Part shown: piece after piece, positions 1-5,990 of the stretch
How positions within the stretch are numbered: the stretch's first letter is position 1
Layout: each line of letters starts with the position of its first letter
DNA from: JALSHZ01 sp964439815
Lineage (GTDB): Bacteria > Pseudomonadota > Gammaproteobacteria > UWMA-0217
Assembly: GCA_964439815.1 (NCBI GenBank)
Contig: CAYTPO010000211.1
Coordinates: forward strand, 1 to 7,080
Direction: 5' to 3'
DNA: 7,080 nucleotides
Position numbers and translations under genes: made by a program
Notes under the pieces: model-generated
Databases searched by the model: none
What the model saw: the letters and a program-made list of their open reading frames with translations, nothing else
What the model was told of the DNA's origin: nothing

Positions 1-27
1 CACTTCTGAAATCCATCATCTCTGCGT

Positions 28-66
28 CAGGAAATGGTCATTTACGCTTGTAAGCTCGCATTTCCT
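28..66. repeat. 9-bp perfect inverted repeat with nested palindrome
   Basis: CAGGAAATG at 28-36 is matched by its exact reverse complement CATTTCCTG at 58-66. The 21-base centre contains a smaller near-adjacent palindrome, GCTT-GT-AAGC. The arrangement could form a hairpin or serve as a protein-binding palindrome. There is no T-tract on either side, so it is not a standard intrinsic terminator. It may also be the end of a repeat element, which cannot be decided from one copy. Confidence 0.5.
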
Positions 67-180
67 GCCTTGATCCGACGAATTCCAGAGGCAATCCGAG
101 CAGTGACTGCTTATGTGAACTGCACGCTGAGTCGTTACCCCGTCTTATTCAAGGTGGCGGCTAAAGCCAGTGACAACTAA
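34..180 (+). CDS. Possible small hypothetical protein or C-terminal gene remnant (48 aa)
   Basis: The frame is open from base 10, just after an in-frame TGA at 7-9, to a TAA at 178-180. The first ATG is at 34. The peptide is basic and has a helix-like centre (AFPALIRRIPEAIRAVTAY), with no domain I recognise. The AGGA before the ATG sits only about one base upstream, too close for a working ribosome binding site, and that ATG lies inside the left arm of an inverted repeat. This makes a degraded fragment of a longer gene, or chance openness, more likely than an intact small gene. Codon third positions are not strongly biased. Function unknown. Confidence 0.18.
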   Translation: MVIYACKLAFPALIRRIPEAIRAVTAYVNCTLSRYPVLFKVAAKASDN

Positions 181-297
181 ATGAAAACAATGACAAACCC
201 TTGACAGTCCCGTTTCACCCAAATGATGAGGGGCTTCAGCCTGCCACGGCCCTGACTTGTTCTGGCACGCCTGCGCTTCGTTTCAGTGGCTTGCAGG

Positions 298-987
298 TCA
301 GTATTGCACCACAGCCTTGAGGGGGGGAGATTTCTTCCGGTTCATCAGTGCGGTTTCCACCAGAAACAGCTCCGCGGTAGCCAGGGCGTCGCTGAGGGCG
401 TTGTGGGCCGAATAGGCTGGCAACCCATGATGATCCCGCAGCTGGAACAGCCGCAGTTCGGAAGGGTCGTAGCCCGCAGTACGCATGTCCATGCGGCGCT
501 TGGCCATGAACAGCGTGTCGATCATCGGGAAGATGGGGGCCAGCCCGTACAGTTCGCGACAGGCCGCGGTCAGAAAGGTCTTTTCGATCCTGCCGAAATG
601 CACCAGCATCACCTTGCCTGCCAGCGCCTGTAGCAGTGCCTCGACTGCGGTGTTCAGCGCTTCACCGGTCGATTTGTGGCTGTCGGTAATCTGGTGGATG
701 ATGACATTCTTCTCGTCCAGATTTCCCCGGGTATTGATGACCTGATGATAGGCGCTGGAGACGAGGATCTCGCAGTTTTCCATTTCGATGAAGCCGATGC
801 TGAGGATCTGATCCTTCACGGCATCGAGTCCGGTGGTTTCGAAATCCACGGCGAGGATGGGCGTCTTGTCCAGCGGGGTCGAGGGATCGGGGAAGGGTAC
901 AGCGAGAAAGTCACGCAGTGGCCCGGCGGGTGCCTTTTTCAGCAGCCGCTTTCTGCGTGCATCGATGCCGATCAGTGTCTGGAACAT
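298..987 (-). CDS. DnaQ-like 3'-5' exonuclease (DEDDh family)
   Basis: A 229-residue protein of the DnaQ / DNA polymerase III epsilon exonuclease superfamily, expected to remove nucleotides from DNA or RNA 3' ends with two metal ions in the cytoplasm. Exo I is AVDFETTGLD (D48, E50). The IHQIT segment near residue 98 matches the usual IHGIT helix. Exo III is AHNALSDALATAEL (H195, D200), the DEDDh type. Exo II reads VHFGRIEKTFL, with Glu135 where most relatives have Asp. About 40 residues precede the fold. I start at the ATG at 985-987 because it lies one base after the stop of the upstream gene (TGA-C-ATG); the longer frame to 1173 would overlap that gene by about 185 bases and adds only low-complexity Ser/Arg sequence. 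There is no good Shine-Dalgarno, so translation is probably coupled. It is a stand-alone exonuclease, not necessarily the replicative proofreader, and its substrate is unknown. Confidence 0.88.
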   Translation of the reverse strand: MFQTLIGIDARRKRLLKKAPAGPLRDFLAVPFPDPSTPLDKTPILAVDFETTGLDAVKDQILSIGFIEMENCEILVSSAYHQVINTRGNLDEKNVIIHQITDSHKSTGEALNTAVEALLQALAGKVMLVHFGRIEKTFLTAACRELYGLAPIFPMIDTLFMAKRRMDMRTAGYDPSELRLFQLRDHHGLPAYSAHNALSDALATAELFLVETALMNRKKSPPLKAVVQY

Positions 988-988
988 G

Positions 989-2839
989 TCAGATCTGGTA
1001 GTGAGACTGCAGGCTGCTCTGCATGGTCTGGATGACCTTGAAGGCGTCCTTGAGATGCTCGCGTTCGAGGCGGGAGATTTCCCTGGGTGACATGAAGTTA
1101 TCGGCTTCCTCGTTGTCCAGTATCTGCCGCGCCTGATGTTCCAGCCGCAGCGTGGCGATGAACTCCAGTGCATCGAGCAGGTTGGCAGAACCTGCTTCGC
1201 TCAGTGAGGGTGTCCCGGCGGCAGCCTGCAGGCGCTCGATGGTATTGACGGCGTAGATCCCTTCGGAGAGGGCGTAGATTCGCGCCAGATCGACAATGGG
1301 AGCGATGCCATTGTGCTTGAGGTCCAGCGTATCATTGTGTTCGCCATCATGAATCAGCACGAAATCGCGGAAGAACCCCAACGGTGGGCGCAGTTTCAGC
1401 GCATTGCCGGTCAGGTGAGCCAGAAACAGCGTGCTGTCGGGTGTTTGTGCCAGCATGGTTTCGCGGATCTGTCGGAGAAATGAAGTGTCACCGTGAATGG
1501 TTCGCAAGTCGAAGAAGATGCTCGAATACATCAGCGCCTTGGGTTCGGGCATGTTCACCCACTTCTTGAAATAGCCTTGCCAGACCGACTGCGTCTGGCG
1601 CCACTCCGGATTGACGGCCATGACGTTGCCGGGGCAGTAGACAAAGCCGCATTCGTTCAAGCCATCGCAGACAAATTTTGCGACATCGGCATACCAGCCC
1701 TCATCCGCCTTTTGCAGTGAATCGGCAATGATCATGCCGTTGTCCTGATCGGAGTGGGAAGTCTGCTCCCGCCGAGCGTGGGAGCCGGCGGCCACCCAGG
1801 CGTAGGGTACGGGTGGTGGGCCAAACTTTTCCTCGGCCAGCTCCAGCAAGCGGCGAGTGATGGCCGAAGTAATGGAGGTGACTGCCTTGCCAACATGGTC
1901 CGGTGTGGCGCTTTGGTTGACCAGTTGCAACTGCAATTGCGGAATCGAGGCGCTGTGATTCTTCAGGGTCTCGATATCATGGGCGCGATGGATGGCGCTG
2001 GTCAGATAGGCCGAGTTGCGACCTTCCTGGCGCATCAGATCGGTCACGGTGATAATGCCCTTGAGCTCATCATCGTCGATGACCGGAAGGTGGTGAATAT
2101 GGCTGCGCGTCATGACCATCAGCGCTTCAAATGCGTTGGTGTCACTGCTGATCGAGGTCATGTCCCGTGTCATGATCTGCTCGACTGGATTGGCCGGAGA
2201 AACACCAGCAGCGACGCAGCGCTTGGTAATGTCCTTGTCGGTGAGAATGCCGACCGCGCTGCCACTCTCCATGATAATCAGCGATGAGATTGCCTCATCC
2301 GCCATGGTAATGGCCGCCTCGTGAATGCTCTCGCTGGCATCCAGCGTCACGGCTTGTGATTGCAGGACATCGGCCACCAGCATGCTCATCAGTGTGGAGG
2401 AGGCTGCTGCTGCCTGCTGGCGCGAGGCGATGACCTGCTTCAGCCGCTGGGAGGCCGTGTTGTAGATGAAGGAAAGAATGGTCGAGTCATAACCGACGAT
2501 TTGCGCCAGCTTCTTGCAGGGAATGGTGTAGGCCAGCGTATCTTCATCAACCGATACCTGAAACTTGTCGGCCGTTTCGTGAATGCAGAAGGTGGTACAG
2601 ATATCGGCTTCACCCAGCTTTCCCAGCAGATTGCCCTTGGTGGAGGTCAGGCTCAGCGCACCCTTGCGAATGATGTAGAGCCGATCCTGATGGACATTCT
2701 CCGGTGGGAGTGGTGACCCGGTACGGAAATAGCGAATGGCAATTTCCTGCACCAACTCATCGATGGCATTGGGTTGCAGACGGTCAAAAGGCGGAATGGA
2801 CGCAATGAAGTCGCGCACTTCCTGGAGTTCGATTTCCAT
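989..2839 (-). CDS. cNMP-binding-like / CBS pair / DUF294 nucleotidyltransferase signal protein
   Basis: A predicted 616-residue cytoplasmic signalling protein. Domains in order: a cyclic-nucleotide-binding-like beta-barrel (about 10-125); two CBS repeats (about 153-270), both keeping the nucleotide-contact pattern G-h-h-T-x-x-D (T200/D203 and T264/D267); a DUF294 nucleotidyltransferase domain (about 310-450) with GSHARREQTSHSDQDNG at 352-368, where D364 and D366 are the expected metal-binding pair as in GlnD; and the DUF294 C-terminal domain (about 460-610) with LKLRPPLGFFRDF and LKHNGIAPIVDLARIYAL. The barrel lacks the Arg-x-Ala phosphate-binding signature of cAMP receptors, so cAMP binding is doubtful. 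I start at the ATG at 2837-2839 (MEIELQEVRDFI): relatives as I recall them begin this way, and AGGG lies 8 bases upstream. An in-frame extension to 2983 adds 48 residues of no recognisable character. It is first in an operon with the exonuclease. The modified target is unknown; regulation of the nearby symporter is a guess from context. Confidence 0.9.
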   Translation of the reverse strand: MEIELQEVRDFIASIPPFDRLQPNAIDELVQEIAIRYFRTGSPLPPENVHQDRLYIIRKGALSLTSTKGNLLGKLGEADICTTFCIHETADKFQVSVDEDTLAYTIPCKKLAQIVGYDSTILSFIYNTASQRLKQVIASRQQAAAASSTLMSMLVADVLQSQAVTLDASESIHEAAITMADEAISSLIIMESGSAVGILTDKDITKRCVAAGVSPANPVEQIMTRDMTSISSDTNAFEALMVMTRSHIHHLPVIDDDELKGIITVTDLMRQEGRNSAYLTSAIHRAHDIETLKNHSASIPQLQLQLVNQSATPDHVGKAVTSITSAITRRLLELAEEKFGPPPVPYAWVAAGSHARREQTSHSDQDNGMIIADSLQKADEGWYADVAKFVCDGLNECGFVYCPGNVMAVNPEWRQTQSVWQGYFKKWVNMPEPKALMYSSIFFDLRTIHGDTSFLRQIRETMLAQTPDSTLFLAHLTGNALKLRPPLGFFRDFVLIHDGEHNDTLDLKHNGIAPIVDLARIYALSEGIYAVNTIERLQAAAGTPSLSEAGSANLLDALEFIATLRLEHQARQILDNEEADNFMSPREISRLEREHLKDAFKVIQTMQSSLQSHYQI

Positions 2840-2985
2840 GAGGCGGGCCCTGGTTGGGTTCTGATAGGCGCATGATATCAATCGTTTCGCCGCAAGAATA
2901 TGCACTTGTTGCCGGTTGATCCCTTCAGTTGTGTAAATCTTCTGTTCACTCGAGTTTTGGTGTTCACCTGAAGTTGATACCAAGG

Positions 2986-3031
2986 ATGCCGTTCATTGAT
3001 GCCCTCTCCGTTATGCCGGAGGGAACGGCAT
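2986..3031. repeat. Compound hairpin (9-bp outer arms with inner stem)
   Basis: ATGCCGTTC at 2986-2994 is the exact reverse complement of GAACGGCAT at 3023-3031. Inside it, CTCCG at 3006-3010 pairs with CGGAG at 3017-3021 around a six-base loop. The result is a two-tier stem of about 46 bases. No T-tract follows on either strand, so it is not an intrinsic terminator. It resembles an extragenic palindromic element or an operator-like palindrome; only one copy is visible here. Confidence 0.5.
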
Positions 3032-3171
3032 TTGATGCGGTAAAAGGGAAGCTTGAGTCATTCGCTCGATGTGACCGCGTCACGCCGGAGATCATCAAAG
3101 ACATATTGCTAAAGCTCGTCGAGTGGTTACAGTCCGGCCCTCTCCAAGGGCTTCCGTGGTCAGGGATGTGA
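2986..3171 (+). CDS. Possible small hypothetical protein (61 aa)
   Basis: An open plus-strand frame encoding a 61-residue peptide with a helix-rich look (TPEIIKDILLKLVEWLQ near residues 33-49) and no family I recognise. In favour: it ends 24 bases before a strong terminator that works in this direction, and the gap otherwise has no plus-strand gene to terminate. Against: AAGG touches the ATG with no spacing, and the first 15 codons coincide with a large inverted repeat. Alternative starts are the ATG at 3013 or the TTG at 2929. It could instead be the tail of a decayed gene, or the region could encode a small RNA. Confidence 0.3.
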   Translation: MPFIDALSVMPEGTAFDAVKGKLESFARCDRVTPEIIKDILLKLVEWLQSGPLQGLPWSGM

Positions 3172-3195
3172 AGCAGCTGATTTTATCCCGCCCAT

Positions 3196-3227
3196 AAAAA
3201 AAGGCTCCCCTTCGGGAGCCTTTTTTT
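3196..3227. terminator. Bidirectional Rho-independent terminator
   Basis: A 7-bp GC-rich stem, GGCTCCC (3203-3209) and GGGAGCC (3214-3220), closes a CTTC loop. Seven A residues precede it and seven T residues follow it, so it has a proper U-tract read from either strand. On the minus strand it lies about 170 bases past the symporter stop and should limit read-through into the CBS/DUF294 operon. On the plus strand it lies 24 bases past the possible small ORF. Confidence 0.92.
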
Positions 3228-3301
3228 GCTTTTGATCAGATGTTATATCAATCGCTGCTCAAGTATTGCCATGCCAGAGGCAGGTTGAAGGCGCTTGTGC
3301 G

Positions 3302-3332
3302 GTGCCCAACATCTGGTAGCTATGTTGGGCAC
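3302..3332. repeat. 11-bp perfect inverted repeat downstream of the symporter
   Basis: GTGCCCAACAT at 3302-3312 and ATGTTGGGCAC at 3322-3332 are exact reverse complements around a 9-base centre. It lies about 65 bases past the symporter stop. In the transcript it would form a stable hairpin, but on the minus strand no U-tract follows, so it is better seen as a 3' mRNA-stabilising structure or a protein-binding palindrome than as a terminator. Confidence 0.65.
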
Positions 3333-3397
3333 TTTGTTCCTCTTTTGCCTGACCTGTGTGGCAGGTTCAGCTACTTTGGCAACGTTCGATACAAACT

Positions 3398-5128
3398 TCA
3401 GTGATCGGTTGCGGCGCCAGCGCCGGCGGGAACTCGGAAGTTCTCGACCATGTGCTGGATGTGCTCTGGTGCAGGGCCGGTAATCTTGGCAACCAGGTAG
3501 GCCACGCTGAAGTTGACGATTGCGCCAACTGCACCGAAGGCCTTGGGATCGATGCCGAGGAACCAGTTCTTGGGCATGCCCATCATGAACTCGGTGCCCT
3601 TGATGAACATGATGCCGTGGTGCTGGAACACGTAGAGCAGTGTGACTCCAATACCGGCGATCATGCCGGCTACGGCGGCGCCGCTACCAATCTTCTTGGA
3701 GAAGATGCCCATCATCAGTGCCGGAAAGATCGAGGCTGCGGCGAGTCCAAACGCCAATGCCACCGTTCCGGCCGCAAAGCCTGGCGGATGGAGCCCCAGA
3801 TAACCGGCCAGCAGGATCGAGAGCGTCATGACAATCCGACTGGCGATCAACTCCGTTTTCTCGCTGATTCCCGGCATGAAGATCCCCTTCATCAAGTCAT
3901 GGGATATCGACGAGGAGATTGCCAGTAGCAGTCCGGCAGCGGTGGAGAGTGCAGCAGCCAGACCTCCGGCGGCGACCAGTGCGATGACCCAGTTGGGAAG
4001 ATTGGCGATTTCGGGGTTGGCCAGTACCATGATGTCACGGTCGACCTTCACCATCTCGTTCTTCTCCTTGTCGGCCACATACTGGATCTTGCCGTCGCCA
4101 TTCTTGTCCTCGAACTTCAGCAGACCGGTGGTCTCCCAGTTCTTGAACCATTGTGGACGTTCGGCGTAGACCAGGTTTTCACCTTCGGCAGGCTGAATGG
4201 TGTGGTGCAGGTTCAGGCGAGCCATGGCGCCAACAGCTGGTGCGACGGTGTACAGCAGTGCGATGAAGACCAGTGCCCAGCCAGCGGAGGAGCGTGCAGC
4301 CTTGACCGAGGGTACGGTAAAGAAGCGCATGATGACGTGAGGCAGACCGGCGGTACCGATCATCAAGGACAGCGTATAGGCAAACCTGTTCAGCGTGCTG
4401 CCCAGTTTGGCGGTGGTGTACTCCTTGAAGCCCAGGTCGGTGACGACCAGGTCGAGCTTGTCGAGCAGGTACATGTCGGTGCCGACCATCTTGCTACCGA
4501 GGCCGACCTGCGGCAGTGCATGACCGGTAAGGTTCAGTGAGATGAACACGGCAGGTACGGTGTAGGCGAAGATCAGTACACAATATTGCGCGATCTGGGT
4601 GTAGGTGATGCCTTTCATGCCGCCCAGTACCGCATAGACCCAGACGACGCCCATGCCGATGCCGAGGCCGAGGGCGTATTCCACTTCGAGAAAACGACCG
4701 AAGGCTACGCCGATGCCTTTCATCTGGCCTATGACATAGGTCAGGGAAGCGATGATCAGACAGATGACGGCCACGATACGGGCTGTCTTGGAGTAGTAGC
4801 GGTCACCGATGAACTCGGGAACGGTAAACTTGCCGTGCTTGCGCAGGTAAGGTGCCAGCAGCATGGCCAGCAGCACATAGCCTCCGGTCCATCCCATCAG
4901 AAATACTGAACCACCATAGCCAAGGAATGCGATCAGGCCGGCCATGGAGATGAACGAGGCGGCACTCATCCAGTCAGCGCCGGTGGCCATGCCGTTGAGG
5001 ATCGGGTGTACACCCTTGCCCGCGACATAAAATTCACTGGTTGTGGAGGCGCGTGCCCACCAGGCAATCGCAAAATAGAGTGCGAATGTCCCGAAGACGA
5101 CAATATACGTTAGTGTTTTCAATTCCAC
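3398..5128 (-). CDS. Sodium:solute symporter, VC_2705 / ActP-like subfamily
   Basis: A 576-residue inner-membrane protein of the SSS family, predicted to couple Na+ entry to uptake of a small organic solute. Its group is close to the acetate permease ActP but the substrate is not proven. About 13 membrane segments are visible (for example 7-24, 47-72, 74-95, 116-135, 247-270, 378-408, 452-475, 530-550). Family marks are GLPHVIMRFFTVPSVKAARSS at 261-281 and AALSTAAGLLLAISSSISHDL at 392-412; S395 and T396 align by eye with the Na+-binding S340/T341 of PutP. A hydrophilic insert (about 305-377) contains DKNGDGKI at 341-348, an EF-hand-like loop. The start is GTG at 5126-5128, with AGGAG nine bases upstream; that Shine-Dalgarno overlaps the TAG stop of the preceding small-subunit gene, which implies coupled translation. 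No internal Met would keep the first helix. The N-terminus, length and motifs appear intact. Confidence 0.94.
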   Translation of the reverse strand: MELKTLTYIVVFGTFALYFAIAWWARASTTSEFYVAGKGVHPILNGMATGADWMSAASFISMAGLIAFLGYGGSVFLMGWTGGYVLLAMLLAPYLRKHGKFTVPEFIGDRYYSKTARIVAVICLIIASLTYVIGQMKGIGVAFGRFLEVEYALGLGIGMGVVWVYAVLGGMKGITYTQIAQYCVLIFAYTVPAVFISLNLTGHALPQVGLGSKMVGTDMYLLDKLDLVVTDLGFKEYTTAKLGSTLNRFAYTLSLMIGTAGLPHVIMRFFTVPSVKAARSSAGWALVFIALLYTVAPAVGAMARLNLHHTIQPAEGENLVYAERPQWFKNWETTGLLKFEDKNGDGKIQYVADKEKNEMVKVDRDIMVLANPEIANLPNWVIALVAAGGLAAALSTAAGLLLAISSSISHDLMKGIFMPGISEKTELIASRIVMTLSILLAGYLGLHPPGFAAGTVALAFGLAAASIFPALMMGIFSKKIGSGAAVAGMIAGIGVTLLYVFQHHGIMFIKGTEFMMGMPKNWFLGIDPKAFGAVGAIVNFSVAYLVAKITGPAPEHIQHMVENFRVPAGAGAATDH

Positions 5129-5137
5129 GTCTGTGTT

Positions 5138-5142
5138 CTCCT
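5138..5142 (-). promoter_or_regulatory. Shine-Dalgarno overlapping the small-subunit stop
   Basis: On the minus strand AGGAG is followed after nine bases by the GTG start of the symporter. The last bases of the upstream gene's stop (TAG at 5143-5141) contribute to it. Ribosomes terminating on the small-subunit gene would therefore sit directly on the symporter initiation site. This site decides the choice of the GTG start. Confidence 0.75.
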
Positions 5143-5392
5143 AGTCTTCGTGTACGTTGTATTTGCGGTCGATCGCATTCATACGCCAGGCGTAGAAGAA
5201 GATCAGCACGACAAATGTGTAGATGGAACCCTGCTGGGCAAACCAGAAGCCGAGCTTGTAACCACCGAGATGGTAGTTGTTGAGTACGTCGACAAGCAGA
5301 ATGCCGAAGACAAAAGAAACGACAAACCAGATCGTCAGGCAGAATGCCATCAGTCGGAGGTTTGCCTGCCAGTATGAGCTGTTCGAACTCAT
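5141..5392 (-). CDS. DUF4212 small membrane subunit of the sodium:solute symporter
   Basis: An 83-residue protein of the DUF4212 (putative solute:sodium symporter small subunit) family. It has two membrane helices, about 14-36 (LMAFCLTIWFVVSFVFGILL) and 56-70 (SIYTFVVLIFFYAWR), joined by a short loop with the family-typical GFWFAQQGS, and a charged tail ending MNAIDRKYNVHED. Such proteins are habitually encoded just before a VC_2705-type symporter and are taken to be its accessory subunit; the biochemical role is not established. The ATG at 5390-5392 has AGGAG seven bases upstream, a strong ribosome binding site. The length is usual for the family. It is the first gene of the operon, with 12 bases between its stop and the symporter start. 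Confidence 0.93.
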   Translation of the reverse strand: MSSNSSYWQANLRLMAFCLTIWFVVSFVFGILLVDVLNNYHLGGYKLGFWFAQQGSIYTFVVLIFFYAWRMNAIDRKYNVHED

Positions 5393-5846
5393 AAGTTATC
5401 TCCTATATATCGTTATTGGGATGGCCGGGATAACTTGGTTGACCGTACAGGCTCAGGCAGAAGAATAGATTTTTTTGAAAGCAGTCCTGTCCGTGGGAAG
5501 CTGTGGGCTGACATCATCTGCAGACAGGTCATCTGCGGCAGGTGTTGTCAGACGCATTCAAAAGGGTTTCATAAAATCTATGGTTTGCATGATGTTTGCA
5601 CGACAACAGGTTATGTCAGGCCTGATTATGTTTATGGAGCCAGTATTTCATCGCAAAATACAGAGTGTTCCAGTGGTTCATTTACCCGGAGCGCCGTTGG
5701 CGGCTTTGTTGTCCATAGCGACAATGGGCAGGGGGCCGATGGATTACCCAGGATAAATGTCAGCCTTACCCCCTTGCGGGAACGCAACTGCCATTGGCCA
5801 CGTGATGTTAGCCAGTTCACAAATTGCGAACAATCTGTGGTTCGTC

Positions 5847-5875
5847 ATATTAATAGAGATTATTTGATTACTCAA
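5847..5875 (-). promoter_or_regulatory. Weak candidate promoter for the symporter operon
   Basis: Read on the minus strand, TTGAGT (-35, 4 of 6 matches) is followed by 17 bases and TAATAT (-10, 4 of 6 matches). It would give a leader of roughly 450 bases before the small-subunit ATG, which is long. AT-rich DNA gives such matches by chance, and no better-placed site was found closer to the gene. Confidence 0.2.
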
Positions 5876-5971
5876 TGATTGATGGTTGTCATTTCCAGCT
5901 CCAGGTGGGTCATGGCTGGAATGTACTGGCTGCTGATAGGCGATATTTATTCGCGCAATTAAATTTTCTAA

Positions 5972-5977
5972 TATAAT
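5972..5977 (+). promoter_or_regulatory. Candidate -10 box for the LTA-synthase-like gene
   Basis: A perfect TATAAT lies in an AT-rich stretch about 65 bases upstream of the proposed start. The -35 position is poor (ATTCGC at 5949-5954 with 17-base spacing), so the promoter may rely on an activator or on upstream A/T-rich DNA. Transcription would begin near 5984 and give a leader of about 58 bases to the TTG start. Confidence 0.4.
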
Positions 5978-5990
5978 CCTGATGAGTTTT

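Larger units (their letters stand above)
1..297. other. Left-edge region without a confident gene
   Basis: These 297 bases lie downstream of the exonuclease stop codon. I see no tRNA, no intrinsic terminator with a T-tract in either orientation, and no recognisable protein domain. The region holds one short open plus-strand frame and one inverted repeat, both listed separately. A TTGACA hexamer at 201-206 resembles a plus-strand -35 box, but there is no acceptable -10 box 16-18 bases downstream, so I do not call a promoter. How transcription of the exonuclease operon ends is not visible here. Confidence 0.5.
2840..3397. other. Intergenic region between the two minus-strand operons
   Basis: This 558-base gap separates the symporter stop from the start of the CBS/DUF294 gene. 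It holds an 11-bp inverted repeat, a strong bidirectional terminator, a possible short plus-strand ORF and a compound hairpin, each listed separately. A smaller bulged hairpin (3349-3356 with 3362-3370) lies about 28 bases past the symporter stop. I looked for a minus-strand promoter for the CBS/DUF294 operon within 2840-2985. I found only partial matches, such as TTGATA without a correctly spaced -10 box, so its promoter is not assigned. Confidence 0.6.

Noticed and set aside
988..1173. Upstream extension of the exonuclease to give 291 residues
   Set aside because: It lies wholly within the DUF294 gene in another frame and encodes Ser/Arg/Pro-rich sequence typical of a shadow frame; the ATG at 985-987 directly follows the upstream stop.
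2840..2983. 48-residue N-terminal extension of the CBS/DUF294 protein
   Set aside because: The extension resembles no domain, while the MEIELQEVRDFI start matches the usual N-terminus of this family and has an AGGG upstream.
3356..4909. Several plus-strand open frames opposite the symporter
   Set aside because: They are antisense shadows rich in His, Gln, Asp and Gly with no recognisable domain, mirroring codon bias of the real minus-strand gene.
5581..5600. Sigma-54-like promoter around the TTTGCA repeats
   Set aside because: The GG and GC dinucleotides are 16 bases apart instead of the required 12.
5801..5822. CRP-like site (GTGA ... TCAC)
   Set aside because: The half-sites are separated by 11 bases, not the 6 to 8 needed for a CRP palindrome.
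5435..5878. 147-residue plus-strand open frame in the divergent intergenic region
   Set aside because: It starts with TTG, has no clear ribosome binding site, no domain, and an irregular Cys/Arg/Ser-rich composition; it looks like chance openness.
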